Shown here: piece by piece, positions 28,550 through 36,121 of the stretch
How the letters are laid out: each line of letters starts with the position of its first letter
How positions within the stretch are numbered: position 1 is the first letter of the stretch
Origin: Gemmobacter fulvus
GTDB lineage: Bacteria; Pseudomonadota; Alphaproteobacteria; Rhodobacterales; Rhodobacteraceae
Length of the DNA stretch: 64,000 nucleotides
Reading direction: 5' to 3'
NCBI RefSeq assembly: GCF_018798885.1
Contig: NZ_CP076361.1
Coordinates: forward strand, 1,758,501-1,822,500
Position numbers and translations under genes: made by a program
The notes under the pieces: generated by a model
What the model saw: the letters and a program-made list of their open reading frames with translations, nothing else
Databases searched by the model: none
Told to the model about the DNA's origin: nothing

Positions 28550-29434
28550 TCAGGATTGCGGCAGTTCCGCCCTGAGCCAGCCGCGAAAGGCAGCAACCGT
28601 GGGATTTTCCGCCTTTTCCGGCGGCACGATCATGAAATATGACCGGGGAGAGCGGATGGCCAGATCAAAGGGCCGGATCAGCAGACCATTGGCCATCGCC
28701 TCGTGGCAGATGAATTCATCACCCATCGCCACCCCCTGCGACGACAGCGCGGCGGAATAGACCAGATTCATGTCCGAGAATCGCAGCCCGGTGCGGCTGC
28801 CTGCCTCGGGCAGCCCCGACAGGCGGAACCAGCTGGTCCAATCGTCGAAATCCGTCAGGTGCAGCAGGGTGGCGCGCGACAGATCTCTGGGATTGCCCAG
28901 CCCATCCAGCCGGTTCAGCAGCGCGGGGCTGCACAGCGGCGTGAATTCGACCTCTTTCAGCAGCTCCACCTGCATATCCGGCTGGTTTCCCAGCCCGAAG
29001 GTAATGAAAAGATCCACATCCGGGTTGCTGACATCATCCAGACGCCGGGGCGTCACCAGCAACAGCGCCACATCGGGAAAGGCGGCATTGAAGCGCCCGA
29101 TCTTGGTGCAGAGCCAGCTGGAGGCAAATCCGGGCGGGCAGCTGACGGTCAGCGCGCCGCTGATGCCCCGCCCGGCATGGCGCGTGGCAGAGCCTGCCAG
29201 CGCCGACAGCGCACGCCGCACATCGGCGGCATAGGCAAGCCCCTGCGGCGTCAGTTCCACCCTTGTGCCGATGCGGTTCATCAGCCGGAAATCCAGATCC
29301 CGCTCCAGCAAGCGCAACTGGTGGCTGACGGCGCTGCGGGTCAGGTTCAGCTCGTCCGCCGCCTGCCAGACCGTGCCGTGGCGGGCAAAGCTTTCCAGCG
29401 CGCGCAGGGCCTGGGTTGAAGGGATGCGGGACAT
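28550..29434 (-). CDS. LysR-family transcriptional regulator
   Basis: The 294-residue regulator has a winged helix-turn-helix in the first 60 residues (STQALRALESFARHGTVW; ELNLTRSAVSHQLRLLE). It has a two-lobed inducer-binding domain of GcvA/TrpI type. It sits between the importer arm (same strand, downstream) and the hydrolase arm (opposite strand). By the usual LysR layout it should control both arms in response to the substrate. The 171-base region to the M20 gene holds the shared divergent promoters. Confidence 0.9.
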   Translation of the reverse strand: MSRIPSTQALRALESFARHGTVWQAADELNLTRSAVSHQLRLLERDLDFRLMNRIGTRVELTPQGLAYAADVRRALSALAGSATRHAGRGISGALTVSCPPGFASSWLCTKIGRFNAAFPDVALLLVTPRRLDDVSNPDVDLFITFGLGNQPDMQVELLKEVEFTPLCSPALLNRLDGLGNPRDLSRATLLHLTDFDDWTSWFRLSGLPEAGSRTGLRFSDMNLVYSAALSSQGVAMGDEFICHEAMANGLLIRPFDLAIRSPRSYFMIVPPEKAENPTVAAFRGWLRAELPQS

Positions 29435-29605
29435 AGCAGCGGTTCCTGTCAGATCCGCACCAGCCTAGCGCCCCCGCACCGGGCTGGCCAGAGATTGGTG
29501 AAAATCATTTGCCGATCCCGCGAAAAGGTTTCACTTCGCCCGATCCGAAACGGCGTGTAGCGATAAGAGACCGTCCTTCGTAGATCCTGCTGACAGGAGC
29601 CGTGT
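29435..29605. promoter_or_regulatory. Divergent control region of the guanidino cluster
   Basis: This region lies between the LysR start and the TTG start of the M20 hydrolase. It contains GGTGAAA (29497-29503) and TTTCAC (29529-29534) in opposite orientation, which could be parts of a LysR binding site. No clear promoter boxes are visible. GGAG at 29596-29599 is the ribosome site of the rightward gene. Confidence 0.35.
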
Positions 29606-31192
29606 TTGCCCCCCCTTTCCGCTGCCCAGACCACTGCCCTTGCGGCGATAGAAGCGCGCAAAGCCGAACTCTCGGTCTGGTGCGCGACGATTTTCGACCA
29701 TGGCGAAACGGCCTGGCGCGAGTACCGCTCTGCCGCCTGGTATGTGGCGCGGCTGCGGGCCGAAGGTTTCACCGTCGAGGAAGGCTCGGGCGGGATGCCC
29801 ACGGCCTTTTGCGCCGAATGGCAGAACGGCGCAGGCCCGGTGATCGGCATGTATGCCGAATATGATGCGGTGCCCGGCAATTGTCAGGCGGCCAGCCCTC
29901 GGCGCGAACCCCGCGCGGGCCTCGGCTTTCAGGCGGGCGGGCATACCGATCCCCACTCCGGCCTTGGCATCGCCCAGCTTGGCGGATTGCTGGCCACCAA
30001 GGCCGCGATGCAGCGGCACGGCATCAAGGGCGGTCTGCGCTTTACCGGCGAACCCGCCGAAAAGGTGCGCGGCTCGAAGCCCATTCACGCCGCCAAGGGC
30101 TATTACGACGGGCTCGCGGCAATGCTGTCCTTTCATCCGTTCTACATGCTGCCCATGTGCAACACCGTGCGCTGGGACACGCATTGCGGCGCGGCCTATG
30201 CCATGGTGTATCGCTTTCTGTGCGATGCGCCCGAAGGCTGGGGCCGCAGCGACGGCGCACCGATCCCGCAAAGCCATTCGACGGTGCGCGCACCGGGCGC
30301 CAATGATGCGCTGAACCTGATGTATCTGAGCAGCAAATCCCTGCGCGACTCCATGCTGCCGCATCAGGGCGGCTGGTCGATCTCCGAGGCGATCCTGACT
30401 GCGGGGCAGGCCACGGCAGACAATCTGCCCGCCGGTCTGGCGGAGATCCAGTATATGATGCGGGTGCCGACGCTGGAGATGGCCGAGGCGGTGACAGCGG
30501 TGCTGGACCGCAACGCCGAGGCCGCCGCCGCGATGACCGGCTGCCGGGTGGAACGCCATTGGGTGTGCAAATCGCGGCCCGGTCTGGCCAATCACGCGAT
30601 GGCGCAGGTGGTCTGGGGTGCGCTGCAAATGCTGGGCGCGCCGCAATGGGACGAGGACGCAAAGGCAGTGGCGCGCGAGATTCAGGCCAATCTGGGCCTT
30701 GATCCGATGGCAGAGCCGTTCATTGACGAAATGACCCGGCTGATCGACCCCGAGGCGGCCGAGGCGATCCTGCGTCAGGATCTGCCGCCATCACAGCGCA
30801 ACTCCACCTCGGATGACTATACCGACATGACATGGCACGCGCCGACGGCGCGGTTCTACATCGCCCGGCCCGCGCTGAAGGCCCCGGCGGGATATACCTA
30901 TCCCACCTGGGTGATGAACGCGCTTGGCGGCATCCCAGCCACGATTGACCCGATGGTGGAACGCGCGGCGCAGGTGCTGGCGCTGTCGGCCCTGCGGCTG
31001 CTGGAGGATGACAGCGCGCGCGCGGCGGCATGGACCGAATTTACGCAGCGCACTGGCGGCGGCATCGGCGGTGAGCGCTGGCTTGCGCCGCTGTGCGATT
31101 ACCCGCCACCCATCCATTTCCGCTGGCCCGAATATATCACAACCCCGCGCGGGCGGGACTGGTGGATCCCCGCCAGCCTGCCCGGCGCCTGA
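29606..31192 (+). CDS. M20-family amidohydrolase, divergent subgroup
   Basis: This 528-residue cytoplasmic hydrolase resembles AbgB-like M20 proteins (p-aminobenzoyl-glutamate and N-acyl amino acid hydrolases). It has EYDAVPG (Asp87), GGHTDPHSGLG (residues 111-121) and TGEPAEKVRGSKP (residues 147-158). In ordinary M20D enzymes these read CGHxxH and GxPAEE; here Glu153 is replaced by lysine and the first histidine motif is reshaped. Either metal binding differs or this is a distinct subgroup. It starts at TTG with GGAG six bases upstream. An amidase step that frees an amino acid from a conjugate fits the cluster. Confidence 0.85.
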   Translation: MPPLSAAQTTALAAIEARKAELSVWCATIFDHGETAWREYRSAAWYVARLRAEGFTVEEGSGGMPTAFCAEWQNGAGPVIGMYAEYDAVPGNCQAASPRREPRAGLGFQAGGHTDPHSGLGIAQLGGLLATKAAMQRHGIKGGLRFTGEPAEKVRGSKPIHAAKGYYDGLAAMLSFHPFYMLPMCNTVRWDTHCGAAYAMVYRFLCDAPEGWGRSDGAPIPQSHSTVRAPGANDALNLMYLSSKSLRDSMLPHQGGWSISEAILTAGQATADNLPAGLAEIQYMMRVPTLEMAEAVTAVLDRNAEAAAAMTGCRVERHWVCKSRPGLANHAMAQVVWGALQMLGAPQWDEDAKAVAREIQANLGLDPMAEPFIDEMTRLIDPEAAEAILRQDLPPSQRNSTSDDYTDMTWHAPTARFYIARPALKAPAGYTYPTWVMNALGGIPATIDPMVERAAQVLALSALRLLEDDSARAAAWTEFTQRTGGGIGGERWLAPLCDYPPPIHFRWPEYITTPRGRDWWIPASLPGA

Positions 31193-31205
31193 ACAGGAGC
31201 TTTCC

Positions 31206-32129
31206 ATGAACATCCAGACCCGCAACGAACCGTTCAGCCTGCGCCGCCGCAACCTCAAGGGCGCTACGCCCACCTTGCAGGGCTGGGGCTTTGCCAATGA
31301 AACCGACCGGCTGACCGATGTGCTGCTGGGCAGCCCCGCGCATCTGCGGCATCTGTCGACCTCCAGCCTGTCGCGCAAACATCTGCGCGAAAATCCCTGC
31401 AATGTGCAGGTGGCACAGGCACAGCACGCCGAACTGGTCGCCGCCTATGAGCATTTCGGGGTGAAGGTGCATATGGTGGAGCCGGAACCGGAACTGCCGA
31501 TGCAGGTCTATACCCGCGATTCCTCGGTGATGACGCCCTACGGCGCGATCATCACCGCGATGAGCCAGTGGTGGCGGCGCGGCGAGAATTACGCCGCCAT
31601 CCGCAATTACGAAAAGCTGGGCATCCCGATCTATGACATGGTGACGTCAGGCACTTTTGAAGGCGGTGATTTCAACGTGATCGAGGAAGGCTGCGTGCTG
31701 ATCGGCTGCGGCGGGGCGCGCACGCAGGAAGAAGGTGCCCGGCAGGTGCAAGGCTGGTTCGAGGCCGAGGGCTGGGAGGTGCGGCTGGCCTTCATCGACG
31801 AATATTATGTGCATATCGACCTGATGGTGGTGCCGATCGCGCCAAAGCTGACGGCGGTCTGCCTCGCCTGCACCGAACCCGCGATTGTCGACTGGCTGCG
31901 CGCCAAGGGGCATGAAATCATCGACGTGCCGTTCCCGGATACGATGGCACTGGGCTGCAACTTCATGTCTCTGGGCGGCGACCGGGTGATTGCCCCCACC
32001 TCGTCGCAAAGCCTGATCGGGCAACTGAAGGCGCGCGGCTTCGAGGTGGCATCGGTGGATATGTCTGAAATCTCGAAAACCGGCGGCGGGATTCACTGCA
32101 TGGCGCAGGCACTGCGCCGCGCGCCGTGA
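31206..32129 (+). CDS. Arginine deiminase/DDAH-like guanidino hydrolase (amidinotransferase superfamily)
   Basis: The 307-residue protein is a pentein-fold enzyme. The catalytic set is complete: FEGGDF (Glu152, Asp155) for the guanidinium, His203 in YVHIDLMVV with Asp205, and the nucleophile Cys298 in TGGGIHCMA. Family members hydrolyse arginine, methylarginines or agmatine-like compounds, or transfer the amidino group. A single-domain enzyme of this length is closer to dimethylargininase-type proteins than to arginine deiminase proper. The ATG at 31206 follows AGGAGC. It lies 13 bases after the amidohydrolase and touches the FAD enzyme gene, so the three form one message. Confidence 0.87.
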   Translation: MNIQTRNEPFSLRRRNLKGATPTLQGWGFANETDRLTDVLLGSPAHLRHLSTSSLSRKHLRENPCNVQVAQAQHAELVAAYEHFGVKVHMVEPEPELPMQVYTRDSSVMTPYGAIITAMSQWWRRGENYAAIRNYEKLGIPIYDMVTSGTFEGGDFNVIEEGCVLIGCGGARTQEEGARQVQGWFEAEGWEVRLAFIDEYYVHIDLMVVPIAPKLTAVCLACTEPAIVDWLRAKGHEIIDVPFPDTMALGCNFMSLGGDRVIAPTSSQSLIGQLKARGFEVASVDMSEISKTGGGIHCMAQALRRAP

Positions 32130-33472
32130 TGCTGGCCGAGCTGCTGGCGGCACTGGGGCCGGCAGGCTGCCTGACCGGCGACCGCGTGGCCGAGGCCGCG
32201 CGGTCGGATGCCAGCCGCAGCGGGCAGACCCTGCCACTGGCGCTGCTGCGCCCGTCCAGCGTGGCCGAAGTCTCGGCGGCGCTGGAGATCTGTCACCGCC
32301 ACGGACAGCCGGTGGTGCCGCAAGGCGGCATGACCGGGCTGGCGGGCGGGGCCAATCCGCGCTCTGACGACGTGGCGCTGTCTCTGGCGCGGTTTGCCGG
32401 GGTGGAGGAGATCGACCCCGATGCCGGAACCATGCTGCTGCGCGCAGGCACAGTGCTGGAGCGGGCACAGGAGGTAGCGGCCGAGGCGGGCTTTCTGCTG
32501 CCGATTGATCTGGGCGCGCGCGGCTCTTGCCAGATCGGCGGCAATATCGCCACCAATGCGGGCGGGTTGCGGGTGATCCGCCATGGCATGACACGCGACA
32601 ATCTTCTGGGGATCGAGGCGGTGCTGGCGGATGGCCGTGTCGTCTCGTCGTTGGGGCGCATGGTCAAGAACAATACCGGCTATGATCTGCGGCATCTGTT
32701 CTGCGGGTCCGAGGGCAGTTTGGGCGTGATCACCCGCGCCGTGATCCGGCTGCGCCCGCTACCCGAGGCGCGGCAGACCGCGCTCTGCGCGCTAAGCTCT
32801 TACCGCGCGGTGCTGACCCTGCTCGACATGGCGCGCAAGACCCTGACGGTGTCGGCGTTCGAGGCGATGTGGCAGGATTATTTCGCCTTCAACCAACAGA
32901 TCGCCCGGCTGTCTCTGTTTGCCAACCCGCCACCCTTTGCCGTGATCCTTGAGGCGGAAGGCGCGGGGCTGGAGCCGCTGCTGGAACAGGCGTTCGAGGC
33001 CGGGGTGATTGACGACGCGCTGGTGGCGCAATCGCAGACCGACGCCCGGCGCTTCTGGGAGGTGCGCGAGGGGCACGCGATGGAAACCGCGCTGCCCGGG
33101 CTGATCAATCTGGACATCAGCCTGCCGGTGGCGCGTCTGGATGATTTTGCGCAGGCCTGCCGCGCCGGGCTGCGGGCGCGCTTTCCCGATGCGCATGTGT
33201 CCTTTTATGGCCATGTGGGCGACAGCAACCTGCATGTCGCGGTGGCGCTGGCCGACAATGCAGAGGATGGCGGGCATGAGGTGGACCGCATCGCCTATGA
33301 TCTGGTGCGCGGCTTTGGCGGCTCCATTTCCGCCGAACATGGCATCGGCACGCTGAAACGCGATTGGCTTGGCCATTCGCGCAGCCCGGTGGAACTGGCG
33401 GTAATGCGGCAGATCAAGGCGGCGCTGGACCCCAAGGGCATCCTCAACCCCGGCAAACTGCTGCCTGCTTGA
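32129..33472 (+). CDS. FAD-linked 2-hydroxyacid dehydrogenase (GlcD/D2HGDH-like)
   Basis: The protein has 447 residues from the ATG at 32129 (a GTG three bases earlier is equally possible). It has the PCMH-type FAD domain with VVPQGGMTGLAGGANP and GSCQIGGNIATNAGGLRVIR. The C-terminal substrate domain has FYGHVGDSNLHVAV and ISAEHGIGTLKRDWL. Relatives oxidise D-lactate, glycolate or D-2-hydroxyglutarate. In this setting it could oxidise a 2-hydroxy-guanidino acid to the keto acid used by the AruI-like decarboxylase, which is my inference. Start and stop of the neighbouring genes overlap (TGATG). Confidence 0.88.
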   Translation: MLAELLAALGPAGCLTGDRVAEAARSDASRSGQTLPLALLRPSSVAEVSAALEICHRHGQPVVPQGGMTGLAGGANPRSDDVALSLARFAGVEEIDPDAGTMLLRAGTVLERAQEVAAEAGFLLPIDLGARGSCQIGGNIATNAGGLRVIRHGMTRDNLLGIEAVLADGRVVSSLGRMVKNNTGYDLRHLFCGSEGSLGVITRAVIRLRPLPEARQTALCALSSYRAVLTLLDMARKTLTVSAFEAMWQDYFAFNQQIARLSLFANPPPFAVILEAEGAGLEPLLEQAFEAGVIDDALVAQSQTDARRFWEVREGHAMETALPGLINLDISLPVARLDDFAQACRAGLRARFPDAHVSFYGHVGDSNLHVAVALADNAEDGGHEVDRIAYDLVRGFGGSISAEHGIGTLKRDWLGHSRSPVELAVMRQIKAALDPKGILNPGKLLPA

Positions 33473-33523
33473 CCTTGGCTTGCGCCGCCGGGATGGTGGG
33501 GCCGCAAGCGGAAGGAGAGCACC

Positions 33524-34657
33524 ATGGCGCAGCAGGACGCGGCCCCGGCCCTGAAAGAGATCTTCAACGTCGCAGCCCTGGAAGAGATCGCGCAGGCAGT
33601 GCAACGGGTGCATCCGGCGTTTCCGGCAACGCGCTTTCTGGCGCTCTGTGCCGAGGGTCATGCCGATATGGCCCTGATGGCCCGCCTGCACCGGGTGTCA
33701 GAGGCGCTGCACGCCACATTGCCCGCCGATTACCTGACGGCGCTGGACATCCTGCTGCGGCTGGTCCCGCATCTGAAACGCGGCTTCCTCACGCTGTTCC
33801 TGCCGGATTTCGTCGCCCGTTATGGGCTGCACAGCTTTGAGCCGTCGATGGAGGCGCTGAAGGCCTTTACCCCCTATGGATCATCGGAATTCGCGGTGCG
33901 CGCCTTTTTGCGGCAGGATTTTGACCGCACGCTGGCGGTGATGCAGGAGTGGGCCGGGGATGACGATCCGCATGTTCGGCGGCTGGCCAGCGAAGGATCG
34001 CGGCCCCGGCTGCCGTGGTCCTTCAAGCTGGATCGGCTGGTGGCGGATCCCGCCCCGGTGCGGCCCATCCTGACGGCGCTGAACGCGGATCCCAGCCTTT
34101 ATGTGCGCAAATCAGTGGCCAATCACCTGAATGACATCAGTAAGGACCATCCGGGCTGGGCGCTGGATCTGATCGGCGCATGGCCCCGCGATGTGCCCGA
34201 AACGGCATGGATCACCAAACATGCGCTGCGCAGCCTGATCAAGGCGGGCGATGGCCGCGCGCTGGCGCTGATCGGTGCAGGTGGTCCGGCGCAGGCCCGG
34301 GTGGCCGATCTTCAGATCAGCCCGGCGGCGCTGGCCCTGGGCGGTGAGATCACCCTGAGCTTTGCGCTGATTTCTGACGCGGCAGAAGCGCAGCGGCTGG
34401 TGGTGGATTACGCGGTGCATTACGTCAAGAAATCGGGCGGCAGCGCGGCCAAGGTGTTCAAGCTGAAACTGCTGACGCTCGACCCCGGCGCGGTGCTGCA
34501 TCTGAGCCAGCGGCGCGCCCTGCGCAACTTCACCACGCGGGTGCATTATCCGGGGCGTCACCGGGTGGATATTCTGGTGAATGGCGCCGTGCTGGCCAGC
34601 GGCGCCTTTGATCTGCTGCCCGAGGCGTCAGAGGGGCAGGGCACCGCCCTGCCCTGA
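33524..34657 (+). CDS. DNA alkylation repair glycosylase, AlkC/AlkD superfamily
   Basis: The 377-residue protein is built of HEAT-like helical repeats in its first 260 residues (HVRRLASEGSRPRLPWSF; YVRKSVANHLNDISKDHP). This is the hallmark of the AlkD/AlkC glycosylases that excise N3-alkylated bases without base flipping. The last about 110 residues are beta-rich and Ig-like (LGGEITLSFALISD; LVVDYAVHYVKKSG), which points to the AlkC branch. GGAGAG precedes the start. The gene follows the guanidino cluster by 51 bases but shows no functional link. Its stop codon lies in a perfect hairpin. Confidence 0.88.
   Translation: MAQQDAAPALKEIFNVAALEEIAQAVQRVHPAFPATRFLALCAEGHADMALMARLHRVSEALHATLPADYLTALDILLRLVPHLKRGFLTLFLPDFVARYGLHSFEPSMEALKAFTPYGSSEFAVRAFLRQDFDRTLAVMQEWAGDDDPHVRRLASEGSRPRLPWSFKLDRLVADPAPVRPILTALNADPSLYVRKSVANHLNDISKDHPGWALDLIGAWPRDVPETAWITKHALRSLIKAGDGRALALIGAGGPAQARVADLQISPAALALGGEITLSFALISDAAEAQRLVVDYAVHYVKKSGGSAAKVFKLKLLTLDPGAVLHLSQRRALRNFTTRVHYPGRHRVDILVNGAVLASGAFDLLPEASEGQGTALP
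34634..34654. terminator. Perfect hairpin at the alkC stop codon
   Basis: GGGCAGGGC pairs with GCCCTGCCC across the loop ACC, within the last codons of the DNA glycosylase. The convergent efflux outer-membrane gene ends five bases further on. There is no T-run, so termination efficiency is uncertain, but the location suits a shared two-way terminator. Confidence 0.45.
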
Positions 34658-34661
34658 GCCG

Positions 34662-36044
34662 TCAGCGCGCGACCGGCACGCCGCCCGCAGTGGCAAGGCT
34701 GAGCGCGACATAATGCGCCGCCTCGGCCCGGATGGCCTGCGCGAGGGCACGACGCGCATCGAACTCGGTGCGCTCGGCATCCAGCACCGCCAGAAAATCG
34801 CCCTGCCCCAGATCGAATTCGGCCCGCGCCAGATCCAGCGTCTGCCGCGAGGTGCTGACCAGCTTGTCCTGCGCGCCGATGTTGCGGGCATCGCGGCGAT
34901 AGGCCGACAGCGCCGCCTCCACCTCTTCCACCGCTTTGGTCACTGCGGATTTCCACGCAAGCTCCGCCTGCACCGCCCGGGCCTCGGCCCCGCGCAGGGT
35001 GGCGCGATTGCGCCCGCCATCAAAGATCGGCAACGAGATCTGCGGCCCGAAGGACCAGGTGGTCAGCGCGCCGGAGGCCCGCGCCTCGCTCGCCGTCACG
35101 GTGCCACCCAGCGACAGCGACGGATAAAGGGCCGCCCGCGCCACCCCGACCGAGGCCGCAGCCGAGGCCAGATCGCGCTCTGCCTTGCGGATGTCGGGGC
35201 GGTTGCGCAGCACATCGGCAGGCACGCCGATTGCGGCGCGATAGCGCGGCCGCGGCTGCGCCATGCCCTTTTGCAGATCGGCGCGCAGGCGGCTGGCCGA
35301 TTGCCCGGTCAGCGTGGCCAGCCGATAGATCGCCTGATCATAGCCCACTTCCAGCGCGGGCAGCTCTGCCTCGGCCACGGCCACCAGTTGTTCGGCCTGC
35401 AACACATCCAGCCGCGCCACGCTGCCCAGATCGAACTTCTCGCGCGTCAGGCTCAGGCTTTTGCGGCGGCCCGACAGGCTGTCTTGCGTCAGCGCGATGC
35501 TGTGCTGGTAAAAGCGCAGATCGGCATAGGTGGTGGCGATTTCGGCCAGAATGGCCAGACGCGCCACATCCGCCGACAGATAGGCCGCATCCAGCTGCGC
35601 CGCAGCCGAGCGTTTGGCGGCGCGATTGGCCCCGAACAGATCAATCATCCAGCTGGTGTTCAGCCCGACGCTGCTGGTGCTGTCTGCGCCCTTGCCTTGC
35701 AGATCGCTGCGCCCGGCACTGCCCGTCGCAGACAGTTGCGGCAGATCGGCCGCTCCGGCGAGGCCCGCATTGGCGCGGGCCTCGCTGATCCGCGCCACCG
35801 CCTGTTGCACATCGAGGTTCTGTGCAAGGCCCTGCTGCATCAGGGCGTCTAGGCGGCTGTCGCGGAAGGCCGCCCACCATTGCGGCGATTGCGCGGTGTC
35901 GGCGGCGGGTTTGGTGCCGGTGAAGGCGGCAGGCACGGAAACGCTGGGCGCTTTGCTGGATGCCGCCGGGCCGTCACCCGGCAATACGCAGGCAGACAGC
36001 ATCAGCAGGGCAAAGCCCGGAACGGTAAAACGAAGCGAGGTCAT
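34662..36044 (-). CDS. RND efflux outer-membrane lipoprotein (OprM/NodT family)
   Basis: This is the outer-membrane channel of a tripartite efflux pump, 460 residues from the start at 36044. The N terminus MTSLRFTVPGFALLMLSACV carries a lipobox (LSAC), so Cys18 should be lipidated. Two OEP repeats follow, with the typical helical hairpins (LLQGLAQNLDVQQAVARI; SLSGRRKSLSLTREKFDLGS; RQTLDLARAEFDLGQGDFL). It follows the pump gene by about 77 bases and is the last gene of the tetR-adaptor-pump-channel operon. Confidence 0.93.
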   Translation of the reverse strand: MTSLRFTVPGFALLMLSACVLPGDGPAASSKAPSVSVPAAFTGTKPAADTAQSPQWWAAFRDSRLDALMQQGLAQNLDVQQAVARISEARANAGLAGAADLPQLSATGSAGRSDLQGKGADSTSSVGLNTSWMIDLFGANRAAKRSAAAQLDAAYLSADVARLAILAEIATTYADLRFYQHSIALTQDSLSGRRKSLSLTREKFDLGSVARLDVLQAEQLVAVAEAELPALEVGYDQAIYRLATLTGQSASRLRADLQKGMAQPRPRYRAAIGVPADVLRNRPDIRKAERDLASAAASVGVARAALYPSLSLGGTVTASEARASGALTTWSFGPQISLPIFDGGRNRATLRGAEARAVQAELAWKSAVTKAVEEVEAALSAYRRDARNIGAQDKLVSTSRQTLDLARAEFDLGQGDFLAVLDAERTEFDARRALAQAIRAEAAHYVALSLATAGGVPVAR

Positions 36045-36121
36045 GGAAAGGCACCTGTCGGGCAAGGGAGGGGCGGCTGCGGGCGGCATCGCGCCCGCAG
36101 CAAGTGGGATCGGCAGACCGC

